Below the pieces are notes generated by a model that was given only the letters and a program-made list of their open reading frames with translations, made no database searches and was not told the DNA's origin. Shown in pieces: positions 33,288-42,801 of a stretch of 64,000 nucleotides of DNA (within the stretch, counting starts at the first letter, position 1; each line of letters starts with the position of its first letter). A program made the translations under genes and the position numbers. Source of the stretch: Salegentibacter_A chungangensis (GTDB lineage: Bacteria > Bacteroidota > Bacteroidia > Flavobacteriales > Flavobacteriaceae); NCBI RefSeq assembly GCF_042678405.1, contig NZ_JBHTLI010000002.1, positions 248,001 to 312,000 on the forward strand, in the 5' to 3' direction.

Positions 33288-35300
33288 TTACTTTTTCGCC
33301 AGTTGCTCCTTTTTTCTAAGACCGGTTTCCAGCCAGTTATGATATTCTGACGCATCTGGGGTATAACCTGCAGGCTTGGCAAGCAGGTTCAACTCGGGGT
33401 CCAGCAACACATAGAAGGGTTGCGAATTATTCCTGAAATTAAGCGTCTGGAAAGTTGCCCATTTATCGCCAATAGTCTCTATTTTCTTAATGCTTCCGTT
33501 AGGCCGTACAAAATTGAATTGTTCGCTTTCAGGTAATTCCTCACGGTCATCAACATACAGAGAAATAAGGATATAGTCATTTTTCAGGGTCTCATAAACA
33601 TCTGGTTCGCTCCACACCTGTTCCTCCATCTTACGACAGTTCACACAGGCCCAGCCAGTAAAATCGAGCATTATGGGTTTGCCCTGCTCCCGCGCCGCTT
33701 CCAGACCATCCTGCAAATTCTTATAGGCCTTTAAGCCAAGCGGTGCTTCGGTATCCTTTTCATAAACACTATAGAACATAGGCGGTGGGAATCCGCTTAA
33801 TAGTTTAAGGTTTGAATAACTGGTATTTGTTAATCCCGGTAACAGGTAAAGTACAAAGAGGAAGCTAAAAACCCCGACTCCAAATCTACCTTTGCTTATT
33901 TTTTGTTTAGGCCCGTCGTGAGGGAATCTTATAAATCCGAAAAGATAGGCCGCCAACCCAAGACCGGCCAATATCCAGATCCCTAAAAAGATCTCACGTT
34001 TTAAAAGCCCCCAATGCTCCACCAGATCGGCATTCGATAAGAACTTAAAGGCAAGCGCCAGTTCAACGAAACCAAGAGTGACCTTAACCGTATTGAGCCA
34101 GCCCCCACTTTTTGGCAGGGAATTAAGCCAGTTTGGAAATAGTGCGAACAGAGCAAAAGGCAAAGCCAATGCAAGACCGAAACCTCCCATTCCAAAAGAA
34201 AGCTGCATCGCACCCCCGTCACTCGTCAAGGAACCTCCCAGCAAAGACCCCAGTATTGGGCCGGTACAGGAAAAGGAAACCAGAGCTAAGGTTAGTGCCA
34301 TAAAGAACACCCCGATCACTCCACCTATACTGGAGGCTTTATCATCCATCTTATTGCTCCACGAACTCGGAAGAGTGATCTCAAAATATCCGAAGAAAGA
34401 AAAGGCGAAAATGATAAAGATGATAAAGAATATAATATTCAGGGCCACATTGGTGGAAATATTGTTAAGGATCTCAGGGTTTACAGAGTCCAGTAAATGG
34501 AACGGCAAACTGAGTAAAAGGTAAATCGCAAAAATGAAGAACCCATAAAGTATGGCATTAAGCAGTCCTCTTTTACGGTTCCTGGCTCCCTTTGTAAAAA
34601 AGGAAACGGTTAAAGGTATCATTGGGAAAACGCAGGGCGTAAGCAGAGCGATAAGTCCACCGATAAAGCCTAAAAGAAAAATACTGAGAAAAGAACTTTC
34701 TTCTTCATTTTCAATCTTAAAATTATCTGCGCCTTTAATGTCAAGTTTCAGTTCCTGAGTGAGCGTTTTATCTTTCTCGCTTATCTCAAGACCTGTAAAA
34801 CCTTCGGTAACCTTATTGTTGTCCAGAGAAATAGTGAATTTCTCGGTTTCAGGCGGAAGGCATTTCTCATCATCACAAACCGAATAGTAAATCTCGGCGG
34901 TGATCTCCAGGTCCTCAGGATTGATCACCTTTATTTTTTGGGTAAACACTGCCTCTTCTTCAAAATAAATGATATTGGCCTCAAACACCTGATCATATAC
35001 CGGTTCCACATCAGGTTCTACGGTTTCCCCTATTAATTCATAGGTTGACGGGGAAGTGTTATAGGTAAAGGAGGTGGGAATTGGAGCAATTTCCATCTCT
35101 GCTTCCTGCTGGGAATATAAATGCCAGCCATCTTCCAGGTCTGCTTTAAAAATCAGATTATAGATACTGTCATTCTCCTGTTCGAATTCGGCTTCCCAAC
35201 TTACGGGATCGGCATATTGCGACCCGGAAACTTCATTAAAAACTTGCGCATTGGTGCTTAGGAAAGACAGAAATATGGCCAGGCCTAAAAGATATTTCAT
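33288..35300 (-). CDS. dsbD: DsbD-type thiol:disulfide interchange protein
   Basis: A 670-residue DsbD. An exported N-terminal alpha domain has YYSVCDDEKCLPPE. An eight-helix core has LLTPCVFPMIPLTVSFF and LVSFSCTGPILGSLLGG, the two cysteines that pass electrons. A C-terminal thioredoxin domain carries FTGWACVNCRKMEEQVW. It moves reducing power from cytoplasmic thioredoxin to the periplasm for cytochrome maturation and disulfide repair. Its ATG overlaps the tilS stop (ATGA, 35297-35300). All three domains and cysteine pairs are intact. Confidence 0.93.
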   Translation of the reverse strand: MKYLLGLAIFLSFLSTNAQVFNEVSGSQYADPVSWEAEFEQENDSIYNLIFKADLEDGWHLYSQQEAEMEIAPIPTSFTYNTSPSTYELIGETVEPDVEPVYDQVFEANIIYFEEEAVFTQKIKVINPEDLEITAEIYYSVCDDEKCLPPETEKFTISLDNNKVTEGFTGLEISEKDKTLTQELKLDIKGADNFKIENEEESSFLSIFLLGFIGGLIALLTPCVFPMIPLTVSFFTKGARNRKRGLLNAILYGFFIFAIYLLLSLPFHLLDSVNPEILNNISTNVALNIIFFIIFIIFAFSFFGYFEITLPSSWSNKMDDKASSIGGVIGVFFMALTLALVSFSCTGPILGSLLGGSLTSDGGAMQLSFGMGGFGLALALPFALFALFPNWLNSLPKSGGWLNTVKVTLGFVELALAFKFLSNADLVEHWGLLKREIFLGIWILAGLGLAAYLFGFIRFPHDGPKQKISKGRFGVGVFSFLFVLYLLPGLTNTSYSNLKLLSGFPPPMFYSVYEKDTEAPLGLKAYKNLQDGLEAAREQGKPIMLDFTGWACVNCRKMEEQVWSEPDVYETLKNDYILISLYVDDREELPESEQFNFVRPNGSIKKIETIGDKWATFQTLNFRNNSQPFYVLLDPELNLLAKPAGYTPDASEYHNWLETGLRKKEQLAKK

Positions 35301-36610
35301 TGGTTGCAGGTAATTTTTAAGATTTTTTGATCGGGAGCGCTAATGGCAAACCTGTCGTCGGCTCTTTGATTAACCACCCAAACTATTTTTTCTCCGGAAC
35401 ACAGCAGCCAGCTGTTTTCCTTCTCTGGCAAAGATAATTTTTTGTCCTTAAAGAAGTCGCTCAGCTTTTTCTTTCCTTTCATACCGAAAGGGTAAAAGTA
35501 ATCGCCTTGTTTCCACTTTCTCAAGATTAAAGGAAATTCAAGTTTCTCTTTATTAACATATATACAGGAGGGCCCGGTTTCTTCAATTTCGCTCACTTCG
35601 CTTATATGAAAAGTACCCGCCGGCAGCATCGCAAAATCCTCTCCTTCCTCTATCCTGAATGTCGAATTATTATTCTCCGGAATGATCTCGGTAAGGATCA
35701 GGCTTTCCCTGTCCTTTATTAACCGGTGCGTCCCCGAAAAGACCATCTTCCCGGACTGTGCTTCCATCAAATTAAAGACATCGTCCCATTCTGTAAAACC
35801 AAAAGATTTCAGCAGCTGATACAGCACCGATTTTGGATGCGGAATTTTCTTCAGGAAATTAATGTCCAGCGAATAACCATACTTATCCTTCCGGACAATC
35901 TTGGGATAAATAAGACTAATATAATCCTCGACAAGGTCCTGATTCTCCTTTAAGTGAGACTGGGTTTGGGCAAAACTCTGCAGCAGCTGCGGGTTCAGGT
36001 CTTCCAGTGCAGGAACAATATCGTGGCGTATCTTATTCCTCATATACTTTGTGGAAGCATTACTGCTGTCCTCCCGCCAGTCAATATTTTCGCGTTTTGC
36101 ATATTCTTCGATCTCCTTCCTGGTAAATTCCAGCAAGGGTCTGATGATCTTATTGTTCTCCACTTTTATTCCGCTCAGACCTTCAAGACCGGTCCCGCGT
36201 ACAAGGTTGATAAGAAAAGTCTCCAGATTATCGTTCGCGTGATGAGCGGTAAGCACATAATCGAACTTAAAAAGATTTCTGAGTTCATCAAACCAGTCGT
36301 ACCTGAGCTCACGCGCAGCCATCTGGATGGAGATGCCTTTGTCTTCAGCATATTTTTCGGTATCAAAATTCTGCGAATACATTGCAACATCCAGGTCTTC
36401 AGCCAGATCTTCCACAAATTGCTGATCTTTATCGCTTTCTTCACCTCTCAGGTTAAAATTACAGTGGGCAATGGAAAAATCGAGCCTGGCCTTTTCACAA
36501 AGCCTGGCCAGGACCACGCTGTCCACTCCCCCGCTTACAGCCAGCAAGAGCCTGCTCTGTATAAAGTAGGGGAACCTGGTTTTTATGAGATTTTTAAAGC
36601 TTTTTTCCAT
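35297..36610 (-). CDS. tilS: tRNA(Ile)-lysidine synthase
   Basis: A 437-residue TilS that modifies C34 of the AUA-reading tRNA-Ile to lysidine, an essential step. The PP-loop LLAVSGGVDSVVLARL (SGGVDS at 26-31) starts the ATPase domain. FDYVLTAHHANDNLETFLINLVRGTGLEGL and RPLLEFTRKEIEEYA follow. The C-terminal TilS domain (about 360-437) has RKWKQGDYFYPFGMKGKKKLSDFF. It lies 73 bp after pabB and overlaps dsbD by four bases. Confidence 0.95.
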   Translation of the reverse strand: MEKSFKNLIKTRFPYFIQSRLLLAVSGGVDSVVLARLCEKARLDFSIAHCNFNLRGEESDKDQQFVEDLAEDLDVAMYSQNFDTEKYAEDKGISIQMAARELRYDWFDELRNLFKFDYVLTAHHANDNLETFLINLVRGTGLEGLSGIKVENNKIIRPLLEFTRKEIEEYAKRENIDWREDSSNASTKYMRNKIRHDIVPALEDLNPQLLQSFAQTQSHLKENQDLVEDYISLIYPKIVRKDKYGYSLDINFLKKIPHPKSVLYQLLKSFGFTEWDDVFNLMEAQSGKMVFSGTHRLIKDRESLILTEIIPENNNSTFRIEEGEDFAMLPAGTFHISEVSEIEETGPSCIYVNKEKLEFPLILRKWKQGDYFYPFGMKGKKKLSDFFKDKKLSLPEKENSWLLCSGEKIVWVVNQRADDRFAISAPDQKILKITCNQ

Positions 36611-36683
36611 AGAAGACCAAAGATACGAAAGCAGGCTTAAATTAGAAGCCCAGAAAACTCTTATAATAAGCTGGATTTCGGCC

Positions 36684-37979
36684 TTAACTCAATACCTGTT
36701 TCATAGCCTTAGCCTTTAACAGACACTCCTCGTATTCCTTTTCAGGAATAGATTGCGCTGTTATAGCCCCGCCTACTGAAAAAGAAACGTATTTGTCCCT
36801 GGAATTGTAGAGAATGCTTCTTATTACCACGTTGAAGTCGAAATCTCCGTCTGGCGTAAAATATCCAACAGCGCCGCTGTAAAGCCCTCGTTTGCTTTCC
36901 TCCAGCTCTTCGATGATCTTCATAGCCGAGATCTTAGGCGCCCCGGTCATACTGCCCATCGGGAAAGTAGAACGCAGCACTTCAACGGGTGGGATCGCAT
37001 CTTCCAGTGTCGCCGTGACAGTAGAGATCATCTGGTGCACCTGCTCAAAACTATAGACTTTGCAAAGTTCATCTACGCGTACACTTCCCCTTTTCGCGAT
37101 CTTAGACAGGTCATTTCTAACCAGGTCCACGATCATCACATTTTCTGACTGCTCTTTAGGGTCGTTCGCCAGAGCTTCGGCAATGGCCTGGTCTTCTTCT
37201 TTATCCGCCGACCTTCTTGCGGTTCCCTTTATTGGCTGGGACATTATCTTTTCTCCGGTCTTTTTCATATAGCGTTCCGGAGAAGCTGAAAGCAGATAAT
37301 GACCCTCCAGTTTCAGGAAGGTGGCAAATGGCGGCACCGAGATCTTGTTGAGTTCCTTAAAAACCTCAAAAGCATCAATATCACGGTTCTCGGCATAAAA
37401 TTCCTGGCAAAAGTTGGCTTCGTAGATATCGCCCCGCTGAATATGTGCAAGCATTGCCCTGACTTTCTCAAGGTAAGCTTCTTTCGGGATACGAGCTAAA
37501 ATCGGGGATTTTCCTTCCTCTTTATTTTCAATAATTTCCGGGACACTTAGCTGATGGATCTCTTCAAGATCTGCATCAATCTCATCATCGACCATCCTAA
37601 GATACTGCACTTCCAGCTGATCTCCCTTCAGTAAAAATAGTTTCTGAGGCTGAAAGAAATAAAGTTCGGGAAAATGCAAGCCGTCAAAATTAGCCGAGGT
37701 AAGAACTTCTACATCGTTCTTCAGGTCATAGGAAAGATAGCCGAAGATCCAGTCCTGAGTGGTTTCCTGGTATTCCTGCAACTGGTCAAAAGCATTATGG
37801 TAGTCGGTCTTAACTGCTGTGAAGGCCTGCAGGGCTAAAACCGCATCATAAGCACTGCTTTCCGGGCGGTGTTGATTACTGTCCAGCCAGGCAATTTCGT
37901 CGAACTGCCGGCTCCATTCCAACAAGTGTTCCTTAAATTCTTCGGGCTTTTCTAAAGAAAATATCTTTGTGGTACGCAC
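36684..37979 (-). CDS. pabB: aminodeoxychorismate synthase component I
   Basis: A 431-residue chorismate-binding enzyme of folate synthesis, making 4-amino-4-deoxychorismate. The PabB-type core shows RGDIYEANFCQEF, SASPERYMK, SQPIKGTARR (with the Lys that distinguishes PabB from anthranilate synthase), IVDLVRNDLSK, VHQMISTVTATL and PMGSMTGAPK. The N-terminal 150 residues are the usual less conserved extension. It starts at GTG 37979, immediately after the TAA of the FMN reductase gene with no gap. Neither the glutaminase partner nor pabC is in the window. Confidence 0.92.
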   Translation of the reverse strand: MRTTKIFSLEKPEEFKEHLLEWSRQFDEIAWLDSNQHRPESSAYDAVLALQAFTAVKTDYHNAFDQLQEYQETTQDWIFGYLSYDLKNDVEVLTSANFDGLHFPELYFFQPQKLFLLKGDQLEVQYLRMVDDEIDADLEEIHQLSVPEIIENKEEGKSPILARIPKEAYLEKVRAMLAHIQRGDIYEANFCQEFYAENRDIDAFEVFKELNKISVPPFATFLKLEGHYLLSASPERYMKKTGEKIMSQPIKGTARRSADKEEDQAIAEALANDPKEQSENVMIVDLVRNDLSKIAKRGSVRVDELCKVYSFEQVHQMISTVTATLEDAIPPVEVLRSTFPMGSMTGAPKISAMKIIEELEESKRGLYSGAVGYFTPDGDFDFNVVIRSILYNSRDKYVSFSVGGAITAQSIPEKEYEECLLKAKAMKQVLS

Positions 37980-38516
37980 TTAACTTTCAATTTGGTGTGC
38001 AAAGGTAGTCAAGACGTCCTCAATTCCCATATCCAGTACCTCGTTTAGTACCTTCCCGTCCTCAAAATTATCTCTGAAAGAAGGGAAACTGAAGCTTTCT
38101 ATTACCTTCCCGCCAAAACGCGGCAGGATATTCTTGGTATACTCCAAAGAAGAGGCAGCACCACGGGCACCCGGAGAAGTGCTTATCAACAAGATCTGTT
38201 TACCTTCAAGAAAGTTCCGGTCCAGGCGCGACAGCCAGTCGATCACATTCTTAAAGAAAGCCGAAACCGTTCTGTTATGCTCATTCACGGCAATGATCAG
38301 GGCATCGTTTTCTTTAATAAGGTTTTTCACGATCTGAACATTTAAAGGAATCCCTTTTTCCTTTTCGTGATCGGCGCTGTACATCGGAAATTCATAATCG
38401 GTTAACTTGAGCATTTTAATATTATGCCCGTTAATGCGATTTACTATATGTTCAAGTAATTGTTGGTTGATGGAAGTACTGCTGTTGGAGCCGGCAAAGG
38501 CAAGGATGTTTTTCAT
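37980..38516 (-). CDS. NADPH-dependent FMN reductase family protein
   Basis: A 178-residue flavodoxin-like reductase counted from ATG 38516, where the typical MKNILAFAGSNSSTSIN begins; the frame is open seven codons further. The flavin phosphate loop AGSNSSTSIN, the LKLTDYEFPMYSAD segment, NEHNRTVSAFFKNVIDWLSR and LISTSPGARGA match the azoreductase/NADPH-FMN reductase family. It is cytoplasmic. It heads the minus-strand operon into pabB (stop and start codons abut). Its physiological electron acceptor is not evident. Confidence 0.88.
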   Translation of the reverse strand: MKNILAFAGSNSSTSINQQLLEHIVNRINGHNIKMLKLTDYEFPMYSADHEKEKGIPLNVQIVKNLIKENDALIIAVNEHNRTVSAFFKNVIDWLSRLDRNFLEGKQILLISTSPGARGAASSLEYTKNILPRFGGKVIESFSFPSFRDNFEDGKVLNEVLDMGIEDVLTTFAHQIES

Positions 38517-38612
38517 CTTCAGATCTGGTTTTTCCAAAAATACCTAAAATTTCCAAGCCTGCAGAAATGTTATTCTTTTATAAAGCCTGCTAAAGGGAAG
38601 CTTCAAGAATTG

Positions 38613-38620
38613 TATCTTTA
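38613..38620 (+). promoter_or_regulatory. candidate -7 element before the LacX-type epimerase
   Basis: TATCTTTA matches seven of eight positions of TAnnTTTG and lies 26 bp before the TTG start codon at 38647, the usual distance for a short flavobacterial leader. It supports the TTG start. Confidence 0.35.
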
Positions 38621-38646
38621 ATTCCTGAATCTAAAAACCACCAGGC

Positions 38647-39525
38647 TTGAAAATATACAGCATCAGTAATGATCACCTCAGCATCTCGGTTCAGGATGAA
38701 GGAGCCGAATTATGCAGCTTTAAAGACAAAACCAACGGCAGGGAATATTTATGGCAGGCAAATCCTGAGATCTGGGCCAGTCACGCTCCAAACCTTTTTC
38801 CGGTTATAGGCGTTCTTAAGGACGGAAAATATTTTTATGAAGGCAGGGCTTATGAAATGCCCAAACACGGGTTCGTACGCTACAACAAGAATATCAGCCT
38901 AAAAGAAAAAACCGGCTCAAAACTCAGTTTTGAATTAAAATATTCTGAAGAAAGCCTGAAGATCTATCCTTTTAAATTCAACTTCGAGATCAGCTTCGAA
39001 TTGAAAGAAAACAGCCTGAAGATCTCTCATAAAGTGACCAATCTTGATGATAAGACTATGTATTTTTCGCTTGGAGGACATCCTGCATTCAATGCTCCTT
39101 TAAACGAAGGAGAATCCTATGAAGATTATTACCTGGAATTCGATCAGAAAATGGATCTCAGAACTTACGTCCTTAGCGATGCCGGACTCGTTAGTGAGCA
39201 AACCGAAGGAATCCTGGATAATGAAGATAAAATAAGACTACACAACCAGCTATTTGAAAAAGATGCTCTAATCTTCAAGAACATTCCTTCGAAAAAAGTA
39301 TTCCTTAAAAGCAAAAAAACAGGCCCGGTCCTGAAGTTCGAATATCAGGACTTCAAAAACCTGGGATTATGGGCCAAACCCGGCGCACCCTATGTATGCA
39401 TAGAACCCTGGCTGGGGATCGCCGATGTGGAAGGAACCGATCAAAACCTAAAGACAAAAGAAGGCATTATTGAATTGGAAAGCGGAGAGGATTTTGAGGC
39501 AGCTTACACTATTTCCATTCTTTAA
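38647..39525 (+). CDS. aldose 1-epimerase family protein (LacX/YeaD-like)
   Basis: A 292-residue galactose-mutarotase-fold protein of the LacX-like branch. It has LSISVQDEGAELCSFKDK, YLWQANPEIWASHAPNLFPVIG, PKHGFVR, FSLGGHPAFN (catalytic-type His) and GAPYVCIEPWLGIAD (Glu). It begins at TTG 38647 with the standard MKIYSIS start. No ATG serves, and a -7-like element sits at the right distance. It is cytoplasmic. Proteins of this group are hexose or hexose-phosphate mutarotases, often of undefined substrate. It is divergent from the FMN reductase operon and stands alone. Confidence 0.88.
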   Translation: MKIYSISNDHLSISVQDEGAELCSFKDKTNGREYLWQANPEIWASHAPNLFPVIGVLKDGKYFYEGRAYEMPKHGFVRYNKNISLKEKTGSKLSFELKYSEESLKIYPFKFNFEISFELKENSLKISHKVTNLDDKTMYFSLGGHPAFNAPLNEGESYEDYYLEFDQKMDLRTYVLSDAGLVSEQTEGILDNEDKIRLHNQLFEKDALIFKNIPSKKVFLKSKKTGPVLKFEYQDFKNLGLWAKPGAPYVCIEPWLGIADVEGTDQNLKTKEGIIELESGEDFEAAYTISIL

Positions 39526-39606
39526 TTTTTTGTCAAAATTCTCTGTTTTAGCTCATTTTTAACTTAATAGCTCCGAAATATTCTCATTTTTACGAAAATT
39601 ATTCAA

Positions 39607-40692
39607 ATGGGAAACAGGAAATCCAGGAGAAGATATAAGAAGAAAAGATATACCTGGCCAATAATCATCATCACATTGGTTATAGCTGCCAGGGTTGCCC
39701 TTCCATACGTACTGGAGAATTATGTTAGCAAAACACTCAACAATATTCCCGGGTATTCTGCCAGTGTTGAAGATGTAGATGTGAGGCTATGGCGCGGGGC
39801 CTATAAGATCGAAGGCCTGATCCTGAGAAAGGAAGATTCACGTTCAGATAAACCAATGCTGAATTTCCCGACTTCTGATATCTCGATCCAGTGGGACGCG
39901 CTTCTGGACGGAAGGATAGTAAGTGTCATTAAACTGCATAATCCTGAATTCAATTATATTTTTATTGAAGACAAAAAGGAACCACAGGAGGCAGATGTGG
40001 AGGACTGGACGAAAGCGCTTACCAGTCTTGTCCCCATAGACATTAACAAGCTAACCGTCCATAATGGAAAAGCGAATTTCGTCGAGCTTTCTTCCGATCC
40101 TAAAATAAGTATGTTCCTGGAGCAAATAAGCCTGGAGGCCACGAACCTCAGCAATGTGGTGAACAGGGAAAAGAAATTACCTTCCCGCCTGGATCTTACC
40201 GCAGTTTCTATGGGTGGAGGTGATGTTAGCCTGCGTGGAAACCTGAACATCCTGAAAGAGATCCCCGATATGGATATGGAGTTCGCCCTGAAAAAAGCCA
40301 ATGTCACCGCCATAAATGACCTGAGCCGAAGGTATGCAGGAGTGGATTTTGAAAGCGGTACTTTTGAACTCTACAGTGAAGTGGCCATTGCCGATGCTTA
40401 CCTGAAAGGCTACATCAAGCCTATGTTCATCAACACCAAACTTATCGAAAAAAATGATGAAGGCGGGATCTTCAAAAAACTGTGGGAAGGCTTTGTAGGA
40501 TTGTTCAAGTTCGTGCTTAAAAACCAGGGTACCGATACCCTGGCAACACGCGTACCTCTGGAAGGAGATCTTAACAACGTGAAATCCGGGGTCTTACCAA
40601 CCATCTTTAATATTTTTGAAAATGCCTGGATTGATGCCTTCAGAGGAACAGTAGATAAAGACATAGAGTTTGAGGATGCTCAGAAACATTAA
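39607..40692 (+). CDS. DUF748/AsmA-like membrane-anchored protein
   Basis: A 361-residue protein with a very basic N-terminus (GNRKSRRRYKKKRY), one membrane anchor (TWPIIIITLVIAARVALPYVL) and a periplasmic beta-rich body. The pattern YSASVEDVDVRLWRGAYKIEGLIL, DISIQWDALLDGRIVSVIKLHNPEF and LDLTAVSMGGGDVSLRGNL is typical of DUF748, a relative of AsmA/TamB bridge proteins thought to act in envelope lipid or protein transport. The C-terminus has an amphipathic stretch (LWEGFVGLFKFVLKNQGTDTLATRVPLEG) common to the family. There is no partner gene beside it. Function is unknown beyond family resemblance. Confidence 0.82.
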   Translation: MGNRKSRRRYKKKRYTWPIIIITLVIAARVALPYVLENYVSKTLNNIPGYSASVEDVDVRLWRGAYKIEGLILRKEDSRSDKPMLNFPTSDISIQWDALLDGRIVSVIKLHNPEFNYIFIEDKKEPQEADVEDWTKALTSLVPIDINKLTVHNGKANFVELSSDPKISMFLEQISLEATNLSNVVNREKKLPSRLDLTAVSMGGGDVSLRGNLNILKEIPDMDMEFALKKANVTAINDLSRRYAGVDFESGTFELYSEVAIADAYLKGYIKPMFINTKLIEKNDEGGIFKKLWEGFVGLFKFVLKNQGTDTLATRVPLEGDLNNVKSGVLPTIFNIFENAWIDAFRGTVDKDIEFEDAQKH

Positions 40693-40712
40693 TCTTTCAC
40701 ATATTGCCTTAA

Positions 40713-40748
40713 AACAACAACTCCCGCTAAATTGCGGGAGTTGTTGTT
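40713..40748. terminator. strong hairpin between the DUF748 gene and the small basic protein gene
   Basis: AACAACAACTCCCGC and GCGGGAGTTGTTGTT form a perfect 15-bp stem with a six-base loop. Only the minus strand continues with TTTT, so it best serves the 35-aa minus-strand gene, while also ending the plus-strand DUF748 transcript. Confidence 0.85.
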
Positions 40749-40765
40749 CCTGATCTGAATCAGGT

Positions 40766-40873
40766 TTATTTTCTGAGTTTCTTTTTTGCTGCCTTGGCCG
40801 CGCGCTTCTCTTTTAGACTTAATACCGGCTCTTTTTTAGCCGAATTCTTCGAAGGTGATTTTTCTTTTCCCAT
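40766..40873 (-). CDS. small, highly basic 35-residue protein
   Basis: A short minus-strand frame with ATG at 40873 and TAA at 40766 encodes MGKEKSPSKNSAKKEPVLSL followed by a Lys/Arg/Ala-rich helix ending KKKLRK. About 16 of 35 residues are basic. The support for a real gene is composition unlike random translation, a GGAAATT spacer before ATG, and a 15-bp terminator stem starting 18 bp after the stop. It resembles Lys-rich small proteins common in Flavobacteriia that may bind nucleic acid or ribosomes; that role is a guess. It is too short to be found by usual length limits. Confidence 0.65.
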   Translation of the reverse strand: MGKEKSPSKNSAKKEPVLSLKEKRAAKAAKKKLRK

Positions 40874-41023
40874 AATTTCCAAGTGTTAGGATTCAACTTC
40901 TAAAAGTAGTAAATGTTTCAGTATAAAAGTCAATTATTTACACCTATCCCGGAAAGGGATTTAAAGCCAATAATTTCGTATTTTTACTGGTCTCCTCCCG
41001 CTGTTCAATTTAAACTTACAGCT

Positions 41024-42754
41024 ATGAGATCTTCATTATTTATTTCCGTTTTAATAGCAGCACTTCTTTTTTCCTGTAAAGATAAGCCGGAGCAGGAGGA
41101 AAAAGTTCTTGTTAAGAAGGCCCCGACTTCAAAGTATTCCTGTGTGCCTGCGGTTACCGACACCCTTTGGTACAGCCAGGACAGGAAAGCCCCGCTCTTT
41201 GACGGGCTTAACGCCGTGAATTTTCCGATAAGCACAAAAAACAAGGAAGTCCAAAGGTACTTTAACCAGGGACTTGTGCTGGCTTATGGCTTCAATCACG
41301 CCGAGGCAGCCCGGTCCTTTTACTATGCTACCAAACTGGATCCCGAATGTGCGATGTGTTACTGGGGGTACGCCTATGTACTGGGGCCAAACTATAACGC
41401 CGGAATGGAAGCCGGTAATTATGAAAGGGCCTACGATGCCATTCAAAAAGCCAGAAAATTATCGGCTAATACTACCAAAAAGGAGAAGGCACTTATAGAA
41501 GCTATGGCCAAAAGATACACCGAAGAAGCTCCCGAAGACCGTACTGACCTGGACCTCGCCTACAGCAAGGCTATGAAAAAGGTAAGTGATAATTTTCCAA
41601 ATGATCCCGACATCTATGCAATGTATGTGGAGTCCCTGATGGATATGCATCCCTGGGACCTCTATGACAAGGAAGGCAGACCTAAAGAATGGACCCCGGA
41701 GATCGTAAACCTGCTTGAAAAAGCTATAGAAACGAATCCTAAGCATCCCGGGGCACACCATTTTTACATTCACGCGGTAGAAGCTTCAAACACCCCGGAG
41801 CGGGCCTATAAATCGGCAAAGGCATTCGATGATGACCTCGTGCCCGGAGCGGGGCACCTGGTACATATGCCTTCTCACGTATACATAAGAACCGGGGATT
41901 ATCACAAAGGAACCCTGGCAAATATCAGGGCGGTTGAAGCCGACAGTAACTATGTAACGCTCTGCCACGCGCAAGGAGCCTATCCCCTCGCCTACTACCC
42001 GCATAACTATCATTTTATGGCCGCTACTGCCACCCTGGAAGGCAATAGGAAATATGCCGAACTCGGGGCCAATAAGGTTTCTGAGCTCGTACATCCGGAC
42101 CTGATGAAAGAGCCCGGCTGGGGAACTCTTCAGCACTATTATGTGATCCCTTTATACGTAATGGTGAAACTGGGGGATTGGGACGGTATTCTGAATTCCG
42201 GAATGAAAACCTATGGTCTGCCTTATCCCGAAGCCGTAAAACACTATGCCCGCGGAATGGCCTATTTGGGTGAAAAGCAGCCTGAGAAGGCCAAAGCCGA
42301 ATTAAAATCGCTGCAAAAGCTGGGCAAAGATGAAAGTCTAAAGGAAGTAAGCGTATGGGAGATCAATACCGTGGACAACCTGGTGCAGATCGCTTCAAAA
42401 GTCCTGAACGCTGAAATTCTCGCTTCAGAAAACAACTATCAAGAAAGCATTGCTCTGCTGAAAGAGGCGGTGGCCATTGAAGATGCCTTGAATTATGACG
42501 AACCGCCGGACTGGTTCTTTTCGGTAAGACACCATTTGGGAGCGGTTCAAAATGAAGCCGGAAAATATCAGGACGCCATAGCCACTTACAAAGAAGACCT
42601 CAAAAAATTACCGAAAAACGGATGGGCCTATACCGGGCTTAGAATGGCTTATCAAAAGCTTGGGGATAAAGAGAATCTTGCAAAAACCGAAAAGCTGCTG
42701 AAGGAAAGCTGGGCTTATTCAGATATAAAGATCAGCAACTCCAGGATCAAATAA
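41024..42754 (+). CDS. TPR-repeat lipoprotein
   Basis: A 576-residue protein counted from ATG 41024. The frame is open upstream to 40913, but the lipoprotein signal RSSLFISVLIAALLFSC starts here. After the Cys comes KDKPEQEEK. The body has tetratricopeptide-like helices: NQGLVLAYGFNHAEAARSFYYATKLDPECAMCYWGYAYV near the N-terminus, EKAIETNPKHPGAHHFYIHAVE in the middle, and YQDAIATYKEDLKKLPKNGWAYTGLRMAY at the C-terminus. Conserved His/Cys-rich segments (PSHVYIRTGDYHKG) are typical of a Bacteroidota/proteobacterial TPR group of unknown function. It is exported and lies in the periplasm or outer membrane. It is a single gene ending in a strong terminator. Confidence 0.85.
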   Translation: MRSSLFISVLIAALLFSCKDKPEQEEKVLVKKAPTSKYSCVPAVTDTLWYSQDRKAPLFDGLNAVNFPISTKNKEVQRYFNQGLVLAYGFNHAEAARSFYYATKLDPECAMCYWGYAYVLGPNYNAGMEAGNYERAYDAIQKARKLSANTTKKEKALIEAMAKRYTEEAPEDRTDLDLAYSKAMKKVSDNFPNDPDIYAMYVESLMDMHPWDLYDKEGRPKEWTPEIVNLLEKAIETNPKHPGAHHFYIHAVEASNTPERAYKSAKAFDDDLVPGAGHLVHMPSHVYIRTGDYHKGTLANIRAVEADSNYVTLCHAQGAYPLAYYPHNYHFMAATATLEGNRKYAELGANKVSELVHPDLMKEPGWGTLQHYYVIPLYVMVKLGDWDGILNSGMKTYGLPYPEAVKHYARGMAYLGEKQPEKAKAELKSLQKLGKDESLKEVSVWEINTVDNLVQIASKVLNAEILASENNYQESIALLKEAVAIEDALNYDEPPDWFFSVRHHLGAVQNEAGKYQDAIATYKEDLKKLPKNGWAYTGLRMAYQKLGDKENLAKTEKLLKESWAYSDIKISNSRIK

Positions 42755-42784
42755 AAAAGCCACGCAAGCGCGTGGCTTTTTTTT
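42753..42784. terminator. bidirectional terminator between the TPR gene and lpdA
   Basis: GCCACGC / GCGTGGC form the stem, flanked by A6 on the left and T8 on the right. It sits between convergent genes, directly after the TPR stop codon. Confidence 0.9.
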
Positions 42785-42801
42785 ATATTCTATTACAGTA
42801 C

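Noticed and set aside
40913..41023. Extended N-terminus of the TPR lipoprotein
   Set aside because: The added 37 residues precede a clear lipoprotein signal peptide, which must be at the N-terminus, so the ATG at 41024 is preferred.
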